This document shows, piece by piece, positions 23,985-34,421 of a DNA stretch of 64,000 nucleotides. Under the pieces are notes generated by a model, which saw nothing but the letters and a program-made list of their open reading frames with translations, did no database searches and had not been told where the DNA came from. The stretch's first letter is position 1; each line of letters starts with the position of its first letter. This DNA comes from an uncultured Bacteroides sp. GTDB taxonomy: Bacteria; Bacteroidota; Bacteroidia; Bacteroidales; Bacteroidaceae. Location of the stretch: contig NZ_CAJULN010000004.1 of NCBI RefSeq assembly GCF_910586915.1, positions 1 through 64,000 of the forward strand, read 5' to 3'. The position numbers and the translations under genes are program-made.

Positions 23985-26129
23985 TTAGCGGGTAATCTTA
24001 TTTACAATCTCCGTCAAAGACATACGTGGCGCATCGTCTACCATATGCAGGTTCTTTTCTACCCATTCACGCTCCCAATGAAAATAATCGGGCGCTTGCG
24101 CTGTCTCTCCGCGAAGCAAGGCGCGCTGATAGTCAAAGTAAACCATCCAACGATCTTTGTAGTAGGTGTTCATCATGCCCGCCCATTCTTTATAGGCATA
24201 ATCATGCAAATTGTCTTCCGTCGGTATGTGCTCGCCCCAATAAGTGATAAGCATCATCAGATTGTGGAAATTGTTCTTTTTCTCTGCGGCGGTATTGCCT
24301 GCATCTTTCGCTTGCTGCTGCCAGGTGCTCAGGCGGAAGAACGGGTCTTGTGCCAATAGTTCGTTTTCGGTATCTATCATATCGAGGAAGCGGGATACTT
24401 GCTTTTCATACTTTTGCGTATCTTTCTCCTGATAAGCAGTCATTATAGCATTGAATACCGAATCGGCATCATTCGCTATCACTTGCCGCAGAAAGTGTAT
24501 CAGGTCGATGCGATAGGTACGGACATCACTGAATTGGGGCATTGCCCTGGCAAACAGGAGTGCCGCTTTTCGATAAAGCTCCGTGTCGTATTTCTTAGCC
24601 AGTCTTCCCCAGGAAGAGACGGATTTGAGTTCCAACGCCGGACGCGCACATAAGATGTTTTCGGGCGGGCCTTCCTGATAACCGACTTCACTGCTATAAA
24701 TGGATTTCAACATCATTTTCCAGGCAGTCCGTATATCATCGGTGATGCGTCCATAACGGGCTGTAATATAAGATTCCACCCATTGGTCTACATCTACGCG
24801 GTCTTTGTGCCACACCAATTCAAGCAACAGTTCATAGGTAACCGGGTTATTATTAATGCCTTCGGGCAAAATGCCTACTCCCTTCATATATGATGCGTAT
24901 TCTCCATTCGAAGCACGGTGAACCTCATCGGCAAAACGTTGCAACTTTCCGTTGATGCCCGGCCTTTCGCCAAAGTTAGTGACGGTAGCCCAGATGAAAG
25001 GAGTTCCCTCGTAGCCTTTGCGAGTCTCCCAGTTGTTGGTGTTTTCGCCAAATAATTCCTGTACCAGTACGTAGCGTTTATCCAGTTTCTCAAGCAATCC
25101 CGGCTTCGAGTTGTCCTGCCAGCCTTGCAATACCCAGACGGATTCCGGGAAATATTTCTGCATTGTTTTTTGTATAGCCCGGCCTGCGTCACCCAACGCT
25201 ACACCATCCGTTGCTCCGCCTTCGTGAAAAGGATCGCCGGAGAAGAAACGGATATCCGACCCATACAAACGGCGGGTTTCTTCATAAAATATTCCAGCTA
25301 TACGGTCGAATTCGGGATCCGTCGGGTCGAGAATATCCGACCTTGTGAAAGCTCCCCAAGTGCCTTGGGGGATGATATGCGCCTTACTTTTGTTTTTCAG
25401 GTTGCTCGGCACCATTCCGTAGAATCCGGGCATCAACGGTTCGATGCCCAGTGACTTCATGCGTTTCAGCATTTTCTGTACGAGTTTCTTCCGGCTGTCT
25501 ATCTGCGACTGGGGCATAGGGCCGCCCCATCCTTCGATATTTCCCATCAGCCACCAGGCATTATAGGCAGGGCCGGTGATAAAGTCGGCAATCTCCTTTT
25601 CCGAATAGTTCATCCGGCGGAGCGTGTTTTGCCATACAGCTTCCGAGCCGTTGGCTACCAGCATCAGGTTAACGCCGTTGAGCGCCATCCAGTCAAGCTC
25701 CCACTGCCAGTCGTCCCAATCGTAGAAACTCATGGTATAATTAAAGGTACAGTAATTCAGCGCATAGCGATATATAGATGAGGTTTTGACTGTCACGGGT
25801 TGGTCAATGACCGGAAGCTCTGTTACGGGGGCGAGCTGGTCACCAAGATGTGACATACTGCGATGGCAGTAATACTTCAAGTACCAGTTGACACCGACTG
25901 CCGCCGCATTTGCGCCGGTAGCCTGAACCAGTAGTTTCTTATTTACTGTTTGCAGTGTGAAGCAATCGCCGTCCGAAGAGGGCATTGCCTTGAACTGAAT
26001 ATGTTTACCCAGCCACGGAGCACGACGGGACACGAGTTCCCGCACGCCGTCGAACGGAGCGGCATAGGTATGGGCTGCCGTACACAGTAACACAAAAAGA
26101 ATAGCCAGAGAGTGTTTCAATATTTTCAT
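23985..26129 (-). CDS. GH89 alpha-N-acetylglucosaminidase
   Basis: A 714-residue NAGLU family protein. A type I signal peptide (residues 1-23, THTYA-like cleavage) is followed by an N-terminal alpha/beta domain to about 110, the TIM barrel (YALNYCTFNYTMSFYDWDDW at about 130; RFFSGDPFHEGG at about 290; VQELFGENTNNWE at about 355) and a C-terminal helical domain. The family hydrolyses terminal alpha-GlcNAc, for example alpha-1,4-GlcNAc caps of gastric mucin or heparan sulfate ends. With GH109 and GH35 alongside, O-glycans are the more likely substrate. Confidence 0.93.
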   Translation of the reverse strand: MKILKHSLAILFVLLCTAAHTYAAPFDGVRELVSRRAPWLGKHIQFKAMPSSDGDCFTLQTVNKKLLVQATGANAAAVGVNWYLKYYCHRSMSHLGDQLAPVTELPVIDQPVTVKTSSIYRYALNYCTFNYTMSFYDWDDWQWELDWMALNGVNLMLVANGSEAVWQNTLRRMNYSEKEIADFITGPAYNAWWLMGNIEGWGGPMPQSQIDSRKKLVQKMLKRMKSLGIEPLMPGFYGMVPSNLKNKSKAHIIPQGTWGAFTRSDILDPTDPEFDRIAGIFYEETRRLYGSDIRFFSGDPFHEGGATDGVALGDAGRAIQKTMQKYFPESVWVLQGWQDNSKPGLLEKLDKRYVLVQELFGENTNNWETRKGYEGTPFIWATVTNFGERPGINGKLQRFADEVHRASNGEYASYMKGVGILPEGINNNPVTYELLLELVWHKDRVDVDQWVESYITARYGRITDDIRTAWKMMLKSIYSSEVGYQEGPPENILCARPALELKSVSSWGRLAKKYDTELYRKAALLFARAMPQFSDVRTYRIDLIHFLRQVIANDADSVFNAIMTAYQEKDTQKYEKQVSRFLDMIDTENELLAQDPFFRLSTWQQQAKDAGNTAAEKKNNFHNLMMLITYWGEHIPTEDNLHDYAYKEWAGMMNTYYKDRWMVYFDYQRALLRGETAQAPDYFHWEREWVEKNLHMVDDAPRMSLTEIVNKITR

Positions 26130-26165
26130 GATTTGTATATTTGAACAAGTAAAAGGGCAGATACT

Positions 26166-27752
26166 TTATTGATCGGCACCTATATTAACAGAATGAATCT
26201 CACAACGCTTGTCACCGTCTATGTCGAACATTCCGATGACATATCCCCGATATACAAGACCTGTGCCGATGGCCGGCGAAGCGGATTTCAAGTGTAAGTC
26301 CGGTTGTCGCGTACGGGTGCTTTTCAGCAGCGGGTCTACATTGAACACCGATGTCCGGTCGCCGCTTGCGGCCTGCCAGACGGAAAAATCGGTATATTCT
26401 TTGCCGTCCCACATCCATTTATGGTTTTTCTTGTTCGGTGAGAAGTAGATATTGCCGCCGATAAAGTTATTCTTTCCCGAGGTGGTGTATTTGCGGATAA
26501 AGATGTCTCTGTCCGACAGGGCATAAATGATATTGTTGGCTATCACATTCTCCTCGCACAATTCGGACAGGCGGATTTCACCTTCACTGCTGTTGTCACG
26601 GTCGTTCACTTTCAGGTAGTTGTTTGTGCCGTCCAGTTGTCCGCCTTTCAGGTTGTTGTTGAACAAGGTGTTGTTCAACACATAGCAACTTTTGGTGCTC
26701 AGCCCGTCGAAACCGAGATAGGCTCCCATATAGATGCCAGTACGGAAGTTGTTGTACACGAAATTGTTGCGTACGATGCAGTCCTTGGTTTGCAGTTTGT
26801 AGCTTTCGCTGCACAGCCCGATTCCCCGGTCGCATTCAAAGACTTCATTCTGTTCTACAATCGTATTTCCGTTGCCGCACAGGTAGATGCCAATCGCTCC
26901 GCCATTGGATACGGACTGGCTCCAGTAATCCTGTGACTTTTCGTGCGTGCAGCGATATACTTTATTGCGGCGCACTATTCCGTTACGTGCATAGTTGACC
27001 GAAATATCGCCATGAGGATTCAGGTTATCTCCGCCTGCGATAATGATACCGATGTTTTCCACATCATGCACTTCATTATCCTGAATCGTGAAATCGACCA
27101 CGTTGCCTGCCAGTGTGAAGGCTTCGCTTGTGCCGCTATGAATCTCGAATATCTCGCATTTCTCTATCAGCAAATTACGAATCGGTGTATGGTCGTCCGT
27201 TCCTAAAACAAGAATTGCGTGTGCACTACGCCAATCACCTTTCGCATCAACTAATGGACAATCATTCTTTATATCATACACCTTACATCCTCGAAATGTA
27301 ATATTACCAGATGTTCCGCTTATATAAACTCCTTCCGGATCGGTATTGTCCTCTGAATCATGTGCATGGCAAATATGCAAATTTTCAAATTGCATATAAT
27401 TTATATTATTAACTTGTACCAATGCATTTCCCCACCCATTGATATGCAGATATGAACCATCTATTTTTGCTGTTTCACCAGGATAACTTTTTAATGTTAT
27501 CATCTTACCTGGTTCTCCCGAACGCTTCGGAATCACAAATTCTCCATATGAGCCTTCACGTAAAAATATAGTGTCACCTGGATTGACACGCTGTAGTGCG
27601 GCAGCTATTGTCTGAAGCGGTTTTCTTTTACTTCCATTATTCGCATCATTACCATCCGGGGCTACATACCAGTTGACAGGAGTAGCACCACAAGCCAACA
27701 AACCAAATAAAAGGAAACTTATAAATGAACAAAAACTTTTTCTCATTTTCAT
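26166..27752 (-). CDS. Right-handed parallel beta-helix lipoprotein
   Basis: A 528-residue protein with a lipobox (LLACG) and then the common WYVAPDGNDANNG start of Bacteroidetes beta-helix proteins. Many coils with repeated N-G/N-N motifs (FTIQDNEVHD, IVRRNKVYR, IVRNNFVYNNFRTGIYMG) follow up to about residue 450. The fold is shared by polysaccharide lyases and by GH families such as GH110, but no family-specific catalytic set could be identified. It is a close tandem paralogue of the next gene upstream (27788-29458). Surface polysaccharide binding or cleavage is likely. Confidence 0.8.
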   Translation of the reverse strand: MKMRKSFCSFISFLLFGLLACGATPVNWYVAPDGNDANNGSKRKPLQTIAAALQRVNPGDTIFLREGSYGEFVIPKRSGEPGKMITLKSYPGETAKIDGSYLHINGWGNALVQVNNINYMQFENLHICHAHDSEDNTDPEGVYISGTSGNITFRGCKVYDIKNDCPLVDAKGDWRSAHAILVLGTDDHTPIRNLLIEKCEIFEIHSGTSEAFTLAGNVVDFTIQDNEVHDVENIGIIIAGGDNLNPHGDISVNYARNGIVRRNKVYRCTHEKSQDYWSQSVSNGGAIGIYLCGNGNTIVEQNEVFECDRGIGLCSESYKLQTKDCIVRNNFVYNNFRTGIYMGAYLGFDGLSTKSCYVLNNTLFNNNLKGGQLDGTNNYLKVNDRDNSSEGEIRLSELCEENVIANNIIYALSDRDIFIRKYTTSGKNNFIGGNIYFSPNKKNHKWMWDGKEYTDFSVWQAASGDRTSVFNVDPLLKSTRTRQPDLHLKSASPAIGTGLVYRGYVIGMFDIDGDKRCEIHSVNIGADQ

Positions 27753-27787
27753 GGGCTTTTAATTAAAAATCATTATCATTTACAGGC

Positions 27788-29458
27788 TCACTGATCAGCT
27801 CCTATATTAATACAGTCGCCATTATAACGTCTATCACCGTCAATATCATAGTTTCCAACAAAATAAGCAGCAATAAAATGACCTACATTCTTTGCTGGCG
27901 AACTCGGTTGCAAATGCAAATTCGGATTTTCCACATTCAAATCCATCAGCATAGGGTCAACATTGTAAAGAGAGTTTTCATCACCACTTGCCTTTTGCCA
28001 TGCGGAAAAATTCGTATATTCAACACCATTCCAAAACCACTTGTGATTAGTAGCAGACGGAGAGTAATAGAGATTATACCCTATTTTATTCTCACTACCG
28101 GAATTTGTGTATTTGCGAATAAAAATATCCCGGTCGGTCACAGCATAAATCAGATTGTTCATTATTGTATTATTAGTACAATTCTCAGTCAGACGAATTT
28201 CACCCTCGCTGTCCTTCTCGTCATTGATATTTTCCGAATTATTATTTCCGTTCAACGCACCACCAACCAAATTATTATGATAGAGTGTATTATTTACTAC
28301 ATAACATCCGGTTGTTCCTCCTACCGTATACCCAACATAGTCTCCCAAATAAATACCTGTACGATAGTTGTTATAAACAAAGTTATTACGTACAATACAA
28401 TCCTTCGTAGCCAACACATCACTCTCACTAACCAAACCAATAGCACGGTCGCATCCCCATACTATATTTTGTTCAATAATAGTACTTGCTCCGCCGCAAA
28501 CGTAAATACCAATAGCTCCATAAGCAGCTGGATTATTGTAAACACCTTCCCAAAAATCTTTTGAAATCTGATGAGAGCACCGATATACTTTGTTACACTT
28601 CACCACTCCGTTACGTGCGTAATTTACGGAAATATCACCTCCTGCATTCAAGTTGTCTCCACCGGCTATAATAATACCTATATTTTCCACATCATGCACC
28701 TCACATTCCTGTATGGTAAATCCATCCACATTTCCGGCAATAGTCAACGTCTCACTGGTTCCGGTATGCATATCATAAATTTCGCATTTTTCAATGGTCA
28801 GATTACGTATCGGTGTACCATTATCATCTCCTATCGCCAAAAATGCGTGTGCACTACGCCAATCACCATTATTATGCCCAACAAGACAAGTGCTTTTTAT
28901 ATTGTAGATTTTGCAATTACGAAATGTTATATCCCTTGATGTACCATTAATATATACCCCTTCTGGGTCAGTATTCACATCTGAATTTGTAACATTACAA
29001 ATGTGCAGATTCTCAAAAGTCATATATTGTACACTTTTCAGTTGCACCAACGCATTAAACCAGCCTTTGATTTCCATTCCAGTTCCATCTATTTTTGCTG
29101 TTTCACCAGGATAACTTTTTATAGTCACCAGTTTACCTTTTTTTCCGGAACGAGTAGGAGTAACAAACTCGTGGTATACACCTTCTCTAAGAAATATCGT
29201 ATCACCAGGGTTAACACACAATAGTGCTTTGGATATACTTTTCAGAGGACTATTCATAGCACCACTGTTACCATCATTACCCGTAGTAGCCACATACCAA
29301 CTCACCGATTCGGCTTCAGAGGAAGTATCGGAATCGTCCGTATTATCTCCTTCGTTACTTTCCTGTTCTTTCTCCGGTTCTCTTGGAAGTTCCTCATTGC
29401 CACATGAACTTAATCCAACAAACAAGGAAAATACCAATAAAATCATCTTCTTTCTCAT
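27788..29458 (-). CDS. Right-handed parallel beta-helix lipoprotein (paralogue)
   Basis: A 556-residue protein from the ATG at 29458 (MRKKMILLVFSLFVGLSSCG), with a lipobox and an acidic, low-complexity linker (EPEKEQESNEGDNTDDSDTS) before the beta-helix. More than half of its residues match the downstream paralogue, including PGDTIFLREGVYHEF and IVRNNFVYNNYRTGIYLG. The longer frame from 29527 adds residues unlike a signal. The long acidic linker suggests display away from the outer membrane. Enzymatic role is unassigned. Confidence 0.8.
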   Translation of the reverse strand: MRKKMILLVFSLFVGLSSCGNEELPREPEKEQESNEGDNTDDSDTSSEAESVSWYVATTGNDGNSGAMNSPLKSISKALLCVNPGDTIFLREGVYHEFVTPTRSGKKGKLVTIKSYPGETAKIDGTGMEIKGWFNALVQLKSVQYMTFENLHICNVTNSDVNTDPEGVYINGTSRDITFRNCKIYNIKSTCLVGHNNGDWRSAHAFLAIGDDNGTPIRNLTIEKCEIYDMHTGTSETLTIAGNVDGFTIQECEVHDVENIGIIIAGGDNLNAGGDISVNYARNGVVKCNKVYRCSHQISKDFWEGVYNNPAAYGAIGIYVCGGASTIIEQNIVWGCDRAIGLVSESDVLATKDCIVRNNFVYNNYRTGIYLGDYVGYTVGGTTGCYVVNNTLYHNNLVGGALNGNNNSENINDEKDSEGEIRLTENCTNNTIMNNLIYAVTDRDIFIRKYTNSGSENKIGYNLYYSPSATNHKWFWNGVEYTNFSAWQKASGDENSLYNVDPMLMDLNVENPNLHLQPSSPAKNVGHFIAAYFVGNYDIDGDRRYNGDCINIGADQ

Positions 29459-29552
29459 TCGTATATAATTTAAATCCTCTATTAAAAACTGAAAAATAGA
29501 AAAGGCGGTTTGTATGTACAGAAGCACTCCTCACCGCCTCCATCCCCCTTAA

Positions 29553-30863
29553 TTATTCATAAACAATTTTCCTGATTGCATTATTTTTCTTGTCATAAAC
29601 ATAAATTATTCCATTTTTGTCCACAGCAAGATCCTGAGGGCCAGAAAAAGCAGCAGATGAACCATTTGCATCTACATATCCAGCTTGAGTTCCACCTGCA
29701 ACCAAACGTACCACTCTATTCGTCATATCAAGCAACCGAATACTTTAGTCGAGATTTTCACCACCATCCCATACACCATTACCAGCAACATAGATATTTC
29801 CATCTGAATCAATAGCCAAATCACAAGGATATGTGAAAAGAGCATCTTCAAAAGAACCACTCAAATAACCAGAAGTTCCTTTTCCTACTACATTCTCTGT
29901 TTCCCACGTTCCTGCTTTAAATTTCACTATAGCATGCTGTATTTGATCAGTTCCATACAAATTACCCTCTTTATCCAAAACCAATCCTCTAAAATTACCA
30001 GTAGCGATTTGGGTAGAGCCTTCTGCCGTCCATTTGTAAATACCACTATTGGATGAAACATAAATATCTCCACAACGTTTATCTACAGCCAACATCCAAG
30101 GTTCAAAGTCTGTGCTGCCAAGTGTTGTCACTACACCATCGAGAGTTATTTTTCTGATTTTCCATTCAAAAACATCTGTCAAGAATATGTTACCCTCTGC
30201 ATCACAATCCATCCCATAGAGTCCATTAAAACGTGCCTGTACTCCTGTTCCATCTATGCATCCTTTGTTTCCAGCCAATCCGGCAAAAGTCGTAACGGTG
30301 CCGTTAGGGGTAATCTTCCGTACACAATAATTCACACAATCACCCACATACACGTTACCCTCGTCATCTACACATACAGAACCTTTTCTCCAATCTTCTG
30401 CAGGATCTCCCTTAGCACCATCGAAGAAAAACAATGCCTCATCTCCATTTCCATCCTGATAACCGGGCTCACCATCAGGACTACCCGCTAAAGTCGTAAC
30501 GACTGCCGAGAATGAATAAGTGAAAGATTCAATGGTACGAACAGGTTCTCGATTAGCAATGGTAATCGTCAGCACTCCATCACCTAATTTAGGTGGGACA
30601 ACAGCCATGATACTATTCATATTACAGTTTAACACTTTTAATGGAATAGTTCCTAAAGTTACTGAGATATCTTCTGGATTCTCCGAAAAATTTCTTCCGG
30701 TAATCAAAATTTCCGTTCCGGCACTACCACTTGTCGGATAGAAACGATTCACAACCACAGGACTGTCAGCATCATGTCCGGTATCGTCCTTACAACTGCC
30801 AAATAGACTTATACTTCCTATCAGTAAAGCCAAAGCAAGATATTGAATGATGTTCTGTTTCAT
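29553..30863 (-). pseudogene. IPT/TIG-NHL lipoprotein interrupted by an in-frame TAA
   Basis: The frame from 30863 (MKQNIIQYLALALLIGSISL, lipobox FGSC) encodes one IPT/TIG domain (about residues 35-120) and NHL propeller blades. A TAA at 29745-29747 ends it, but the same frame continues as SIRLLDMTNRVVRLVAGG and a further blade to 29553. The paralogue at 30872-32497 reads DQSIRYIDL at this point, so the stop most simply reflects CAA (Gln) changing to TAA. The truncated product of 372 residues would miss the closing propeller blade. It may be inactive, or tolerated as a variant surface glycan-binding protein. Confidence 0.75.
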
Positions 30864-30871
30864 AAGAATTG

Positions 30872-32497
30872 TCATTTTTCTATTGTTGTTATTTTCTTTA
30901 CACAATTATTCCGGCGATCTAATACATACACAGTACCGTTCTTGTCAACACATACGGAAGACGCAGCACCAAATGCGGCTGGTAATGTTTCTATGGTTGA
31001 GTTAACCCCTCCATAGGAAAGTACTTCAAAACTTCCATCTGTATTGCCAGAATCTGCCGAACCTGCAAACGTAGTAACCATTCCGGTTTGTAAGTCTATA
31101 TAGCGAATACTCTGATCGGCATTAGCCGTCGAAGCATCTGCCGTACCATTACCCGCCACTAAAATATTGCCGTCAGCAGTAACCGCAATTCCCCATGGAC
31201 TGGCAAAAGTAGCCTCATTGACCGGTCCATCGGTATGTCCGCTCTTACCACTGCCTGCTATCACAATAGGAGAATCCCATTGATCTTTCACATATTTAAT
31301 AACCTGATTAGTACCGATATTGGTAATATAAAGATCACCTGTACGCTTATCTATATCCATACCGCCTGGATTTCCATCACCTGAAATGATGATAGTGCCA
31401 TGATTATTAGGAGAACTGCCATAATCATCCAACTCTTTGAGAAGAATGTTCCCATTCGAAGTCATACTATAAAGCCGATTGTTAGCCTCATCAATAGCCA
31501 AGCTCACAGCCACTTGCCAGCCCATATAAAGAGCCTTTCCGTCAGGTTCAAAGCATACAGTTGCCGAAGCCCAATCATCACAAATATACATATTTCCCTT
31601 ACTGTCAATCTTTAAATCCGTAGGACGTACCACAGCATTGTACGAACCGGTACCCCCATTGTCAAAACGCCAGTTAAGTCCCCAGTCGACATCAGCTTCT
31701 GTACCTGTACCTGCCACTTCCGTAACAGTACCGTTCACAGCAATTTTACGTACACGCAAATTACCTATATCTGTCAAATATACATTTCCATTATCATCCA
31801 CAGCAATACCACCCCGGCGATATTCCCAATCAGCACACATGATATTAAATTCGGAACTTCCCGGTAATGTAGATATAGTGCGTTCGAACAAAAGATTTTT
31901 ATATTCAAAGTTTCCTGTAGTAAGCGTTCTTCCATTAAAACTAATAACTATAGGATAGGAACCGAAATCTGTTTCCGGAATAGTAACTAAAAAATACCCT
32001 TCTTCAACCGTACACTCTGCAACTTGTCCGTTATATGTAGCAGATAAATTCTTTATCTCCTTCGGCAGATTCTCTACATAAATACGCACTTTTGTTCCAA
32101 CCTTTCCATAAGCAGGAGAATAACCTGTAACAGTTGCCTTCTGAAAAACAAAGTTTATGTCCGATTGAACACTCCTTCCGTTTGCCTTGATAATAATAGG
32201 AGCAGTTCCTATTGCCTCATCATCGGGAATTTCAACCAACAACTGCTCTTCATTAGAACGAAGGATAGACAATAATACTTCATTGATACTCACAGAAATA
32301 GAATTTACATCCAATGGAAATTGTTCACCATTTATCAATAACTGCGTACCACCTTTTCCTGTATTAGGAGCAAAATCATAAATCGAAAGTTCACCGAAAT
32401 AGGGTGACAACGACTTTTCATCATCGTCTGCACAACCGGCAAAAACAGCTGTCGCCAAAATAACAGCTATAGATATATAATATGAAATTGTTTTCAT
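30872..32497 (-). CDS. IPT/TIG-NHL surface glycan-binding-type lipoprotein
   Basis: A 541-residue lipoprotein (lipobox VFAGC). Two IPT/TIG Ig-like domains at about residues 38-200 are followed by an NHL-type beta-propeller whose blades carry G-x-A-V-D-D-N-G-N-V-Y signatures (about 230-540). It follows SusD in the PUL, the usual place of an accessory surface glycan-binding protein. Its stop is 9 bp before the start of its interrupted paralogue. Direct ligand evidence is absent. Confidence 0.85.
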   Translation of the reverse strand: MKTISYYISIAVILATAVFAGCADDDEKSLSPYFGELSIYDFAPNTGKGGTQLLINGEQFPLDVNSISVSINEVLLSILRSNEEQLLVEIPDDEAIGTAPIIIKANGRSVQSDINFVFQKATVTGYSPAYGKVGTKVRIYVENLPKEIKNLSATYNGQVAECTVEEGYFLVTIPETDFGSYPIVISFNGRTLTTGNFEYKNLLFERTISTLPGSSEFNIMCADWEYRRGGIAVDDNGNVYLTDIGNLRVRKIAVNGTVTEVAGTGTEADVDWGLNWRFDNGGTGSYNAVVRPTDLKIDSKGNMYICDDWASATVCFEPDGKALYMGWQVAVSLAIDEANNRLYSMTSNGNILLKELDDYGSSPNNHGTIIISGDGNPGGMDIDKRTGDLYITNIGTNQVIKYVKDQWDSPIVIAGSGKSGHTDGPVNEATFASPWGIAVTADGNILVAGNGTADASTANADQSIRYIDLQTGMVTTFAGSADSGNTDGSFEVLSYGGVNSTIETLPAAFGAASSVCVDKNGTVYVLDRRNNCVKKITTIEK

Positions 32498-32534
32498 TTT
32501 GCTATCTTATTAATTTTATATTATCAGGCAAATA

Positions 32535-34409
32535 CTACCATCCTGGATTCTGAACCAAACCACGGGCACGATCAATCTCAGACTGAGCTATCGGATACAA
32601 ATACATTTTGTTAGCCCAATATCTGGTTTGTAACAGTTTACGTTCATAGAAACCTTCAAAAGAAAACCCTTGCCCTTGATCGTCAGCAAGCACATTCATA
32701 CGATAAATTTTACGGTTCTCCTTTTTCTCATAAAGCAATCTGCGAGCAAGCGTCCAAAAACGGTCGCCTTCGAAAGCCAATTCAATTTGGCGCTCACGGA
32801 GAATCCATTCACGCATTTTCTCTTTATTTCCCAAATCCTGCGGATAAGTAACTGTAATATTCGGAATGCCCGCTCTCTGACGAATTTCATTAAAATAAGT
32901 GATAATCTTGGGATCTTCAGGATTATATTCATTCATAGCTTCCATATAATTCAATAAAATTTCAGCATAGCGAATATGAATATAGGGACGATATACAGCC
33001 TGATCATTCCGGATACTGGAAGAAGTACTCACTTTCTTAGCTACATTATATCCAGTAAAGTCAGTCATCTGCGTTCCGGCTCCCGATGCACCCGAATAAT
33101 AATACTCAGCCCTTCCAAATCCATCCTTATTCTTATCAGAGGAGAAATAGTTACAATCATCTACAGTAATTGCAGAAAGAACAGGACGCCCGTTATAATG
33201 TACAGACGCATAAAAACGAGGTTCACGATTGACATACATATTCGATTCTCCTTTACGGTATCCCCGATTAATCTCATTACGGACTTTACCATACTCTTCC
33301 GGATCGTCACTTTGCGCAAATCCTTCTTCTGTATAACTAACATCATCATTAATATCCAACCCATTACGAGTCAAGAATGCATCCACAATATTCTGTGTGG
33401 CATTCTGCATACTATATCCACCATTTTTCGGATTACAACGCTTATCATATCCCCATTGCCAATCACCCGATTTATGAGTTGCAAATATTACTTCGGAATG
33501 ATTACCAGACATAAACAATTCGCGGAAAGACAAATAAGGGTCAAACTCTTTATCACCACTCTCTGTATTATAATAAAGATGATAAATCCCTAAATCAATC
33601 ACATCCTCGGCAGCTTCAGCAGCAATCCGCCATTTTTCAAGGTCTTGTGTTTGAGGCGCCAACAGTTCTCCATCCTTATTCTTAAAGTCCTTAAAACGAG
33701 GATTTCCATTCCATAGTTCGCTGGCTGCCAACAAACGAGCTTGCGAAATCACTGCCAAAGCAGCGCCTCGCGTTGGACGTCCTAAATAAGCAGTCGAGGC
33801 CCATACATCTGGCAATACATTCAATGTCGACTCCATCAAATCGCAAACATATTCTACACATTCATCAAACGGACGACGCACGTATTTATTAAAATCTTCA
33901 TCTTGCTCGACAGGTTTCTCAAAAATCACAAACGGTCCATACAAGCGTAACAAATTCCAATAAAACCAGCCACGCAAGAAACGTGATTCTGCTTTATATT
34001 GTTCCTTCAAGTCTGCACTCAACACTCCTTCAGGAACACGATCGACATTCTGTTCAAATACAAGAGCCTTCTGTATTCCGCGATAAGCTGTATTCCATTT
34101 ATTATCTCCTAATGTATTAGAAGGTCCCCAGTTACCTTCTACCATATTACGGACATTTGTATTTGAAAAGACACAGGAAGATTCATCGGCAAAACCGAAT
34201 ACAACCGGATCATCGGTAGATAACCAAATATATCCGTAAATATTATATAAGTAGGCTTCGGCTTCCACACGGTTATTCCAAATCATATCTGTTGTTTTCA
34301 GATTTTCCGGTTTCTGATCCAAATAATCACAAGAAGAGACTCCTATAACGCCAGCGAACAATAATCCGACAGCCAATATACGACTAAATATTTTTTTCAT
34401 TGTTTTCAT
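32535..34409 (-). CDS. SusD/RagB-family outer-membrane lipoprotein
   Basis: A 624-residue SusD-like protein with lipobox VSSC and the typical DYLDQKPENLKTTDMIWNN start. TPR-rich helices and the C-terminal SusD segment (LRERQIELAFEGDRFWTLAR, YPIAQSEIDRARGLVQNPGW) are present. SusD-like proteins lid the SusC barrel and capture glycan at the surface. The gene follows susC by 13 bp and has the same orientation, forming the import pair of this PUL. Confidence 0.95.
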   Translation of the reverse strand: MKTMKKIFSRILAVGLLFAGVIGVSSCDYLDQKPENLKTTDMIWNNRVEAEAYLYNIYGYIWLSTDDPVVFGFADESSCVFSNTNVRNMVEGNWGPSNTLGDNKWNTAYRGIQKALVFEQNVDRVPEGVLSADLKEQYKAESRFLRGWFYWNLLRLYGPFVIFEKPVEQDEDFNKYVRRPFDECVEYVCDLMESTLNVLPDVWASTAYLGRPTRGAALAVISQARLLAASELWNGNPRFKDFKNKDGELLAPQTQDLEKWRIAAEAAEDVIDLGIYHLYYNTESGDKEFDPYLSFRELFMSGNHSEVIFATHKSGDWQWGYDKRCNPKNGGYSMQNATQNIVDAFLTRNGLDINDDVSYTEEGFAQSDDPEEYGKVRNEINRGYRKGESNMYVNREPRFYASVHYNGRPVLSAITVDDCNYFSSDKNKDGFGRAEYYYSGASGAGTQMTDFTGYNVAKKVSTSSSIRNDQAVYRPYIHIRYAEILLNYMEAMNEYNPEDPKIITYFNEIRQRAGIPNITVTYPQDLGNKEKMREWILRERQIELAFEGDRFWTLARRLLYEKKENRKIYRMNVLADDQGQGFSFEGFYERKLLQTRYWANKMYLYPIAQSEIDRARGLVQNPGW

Positions 34410-34421
34410 TGCTTTATTAGA

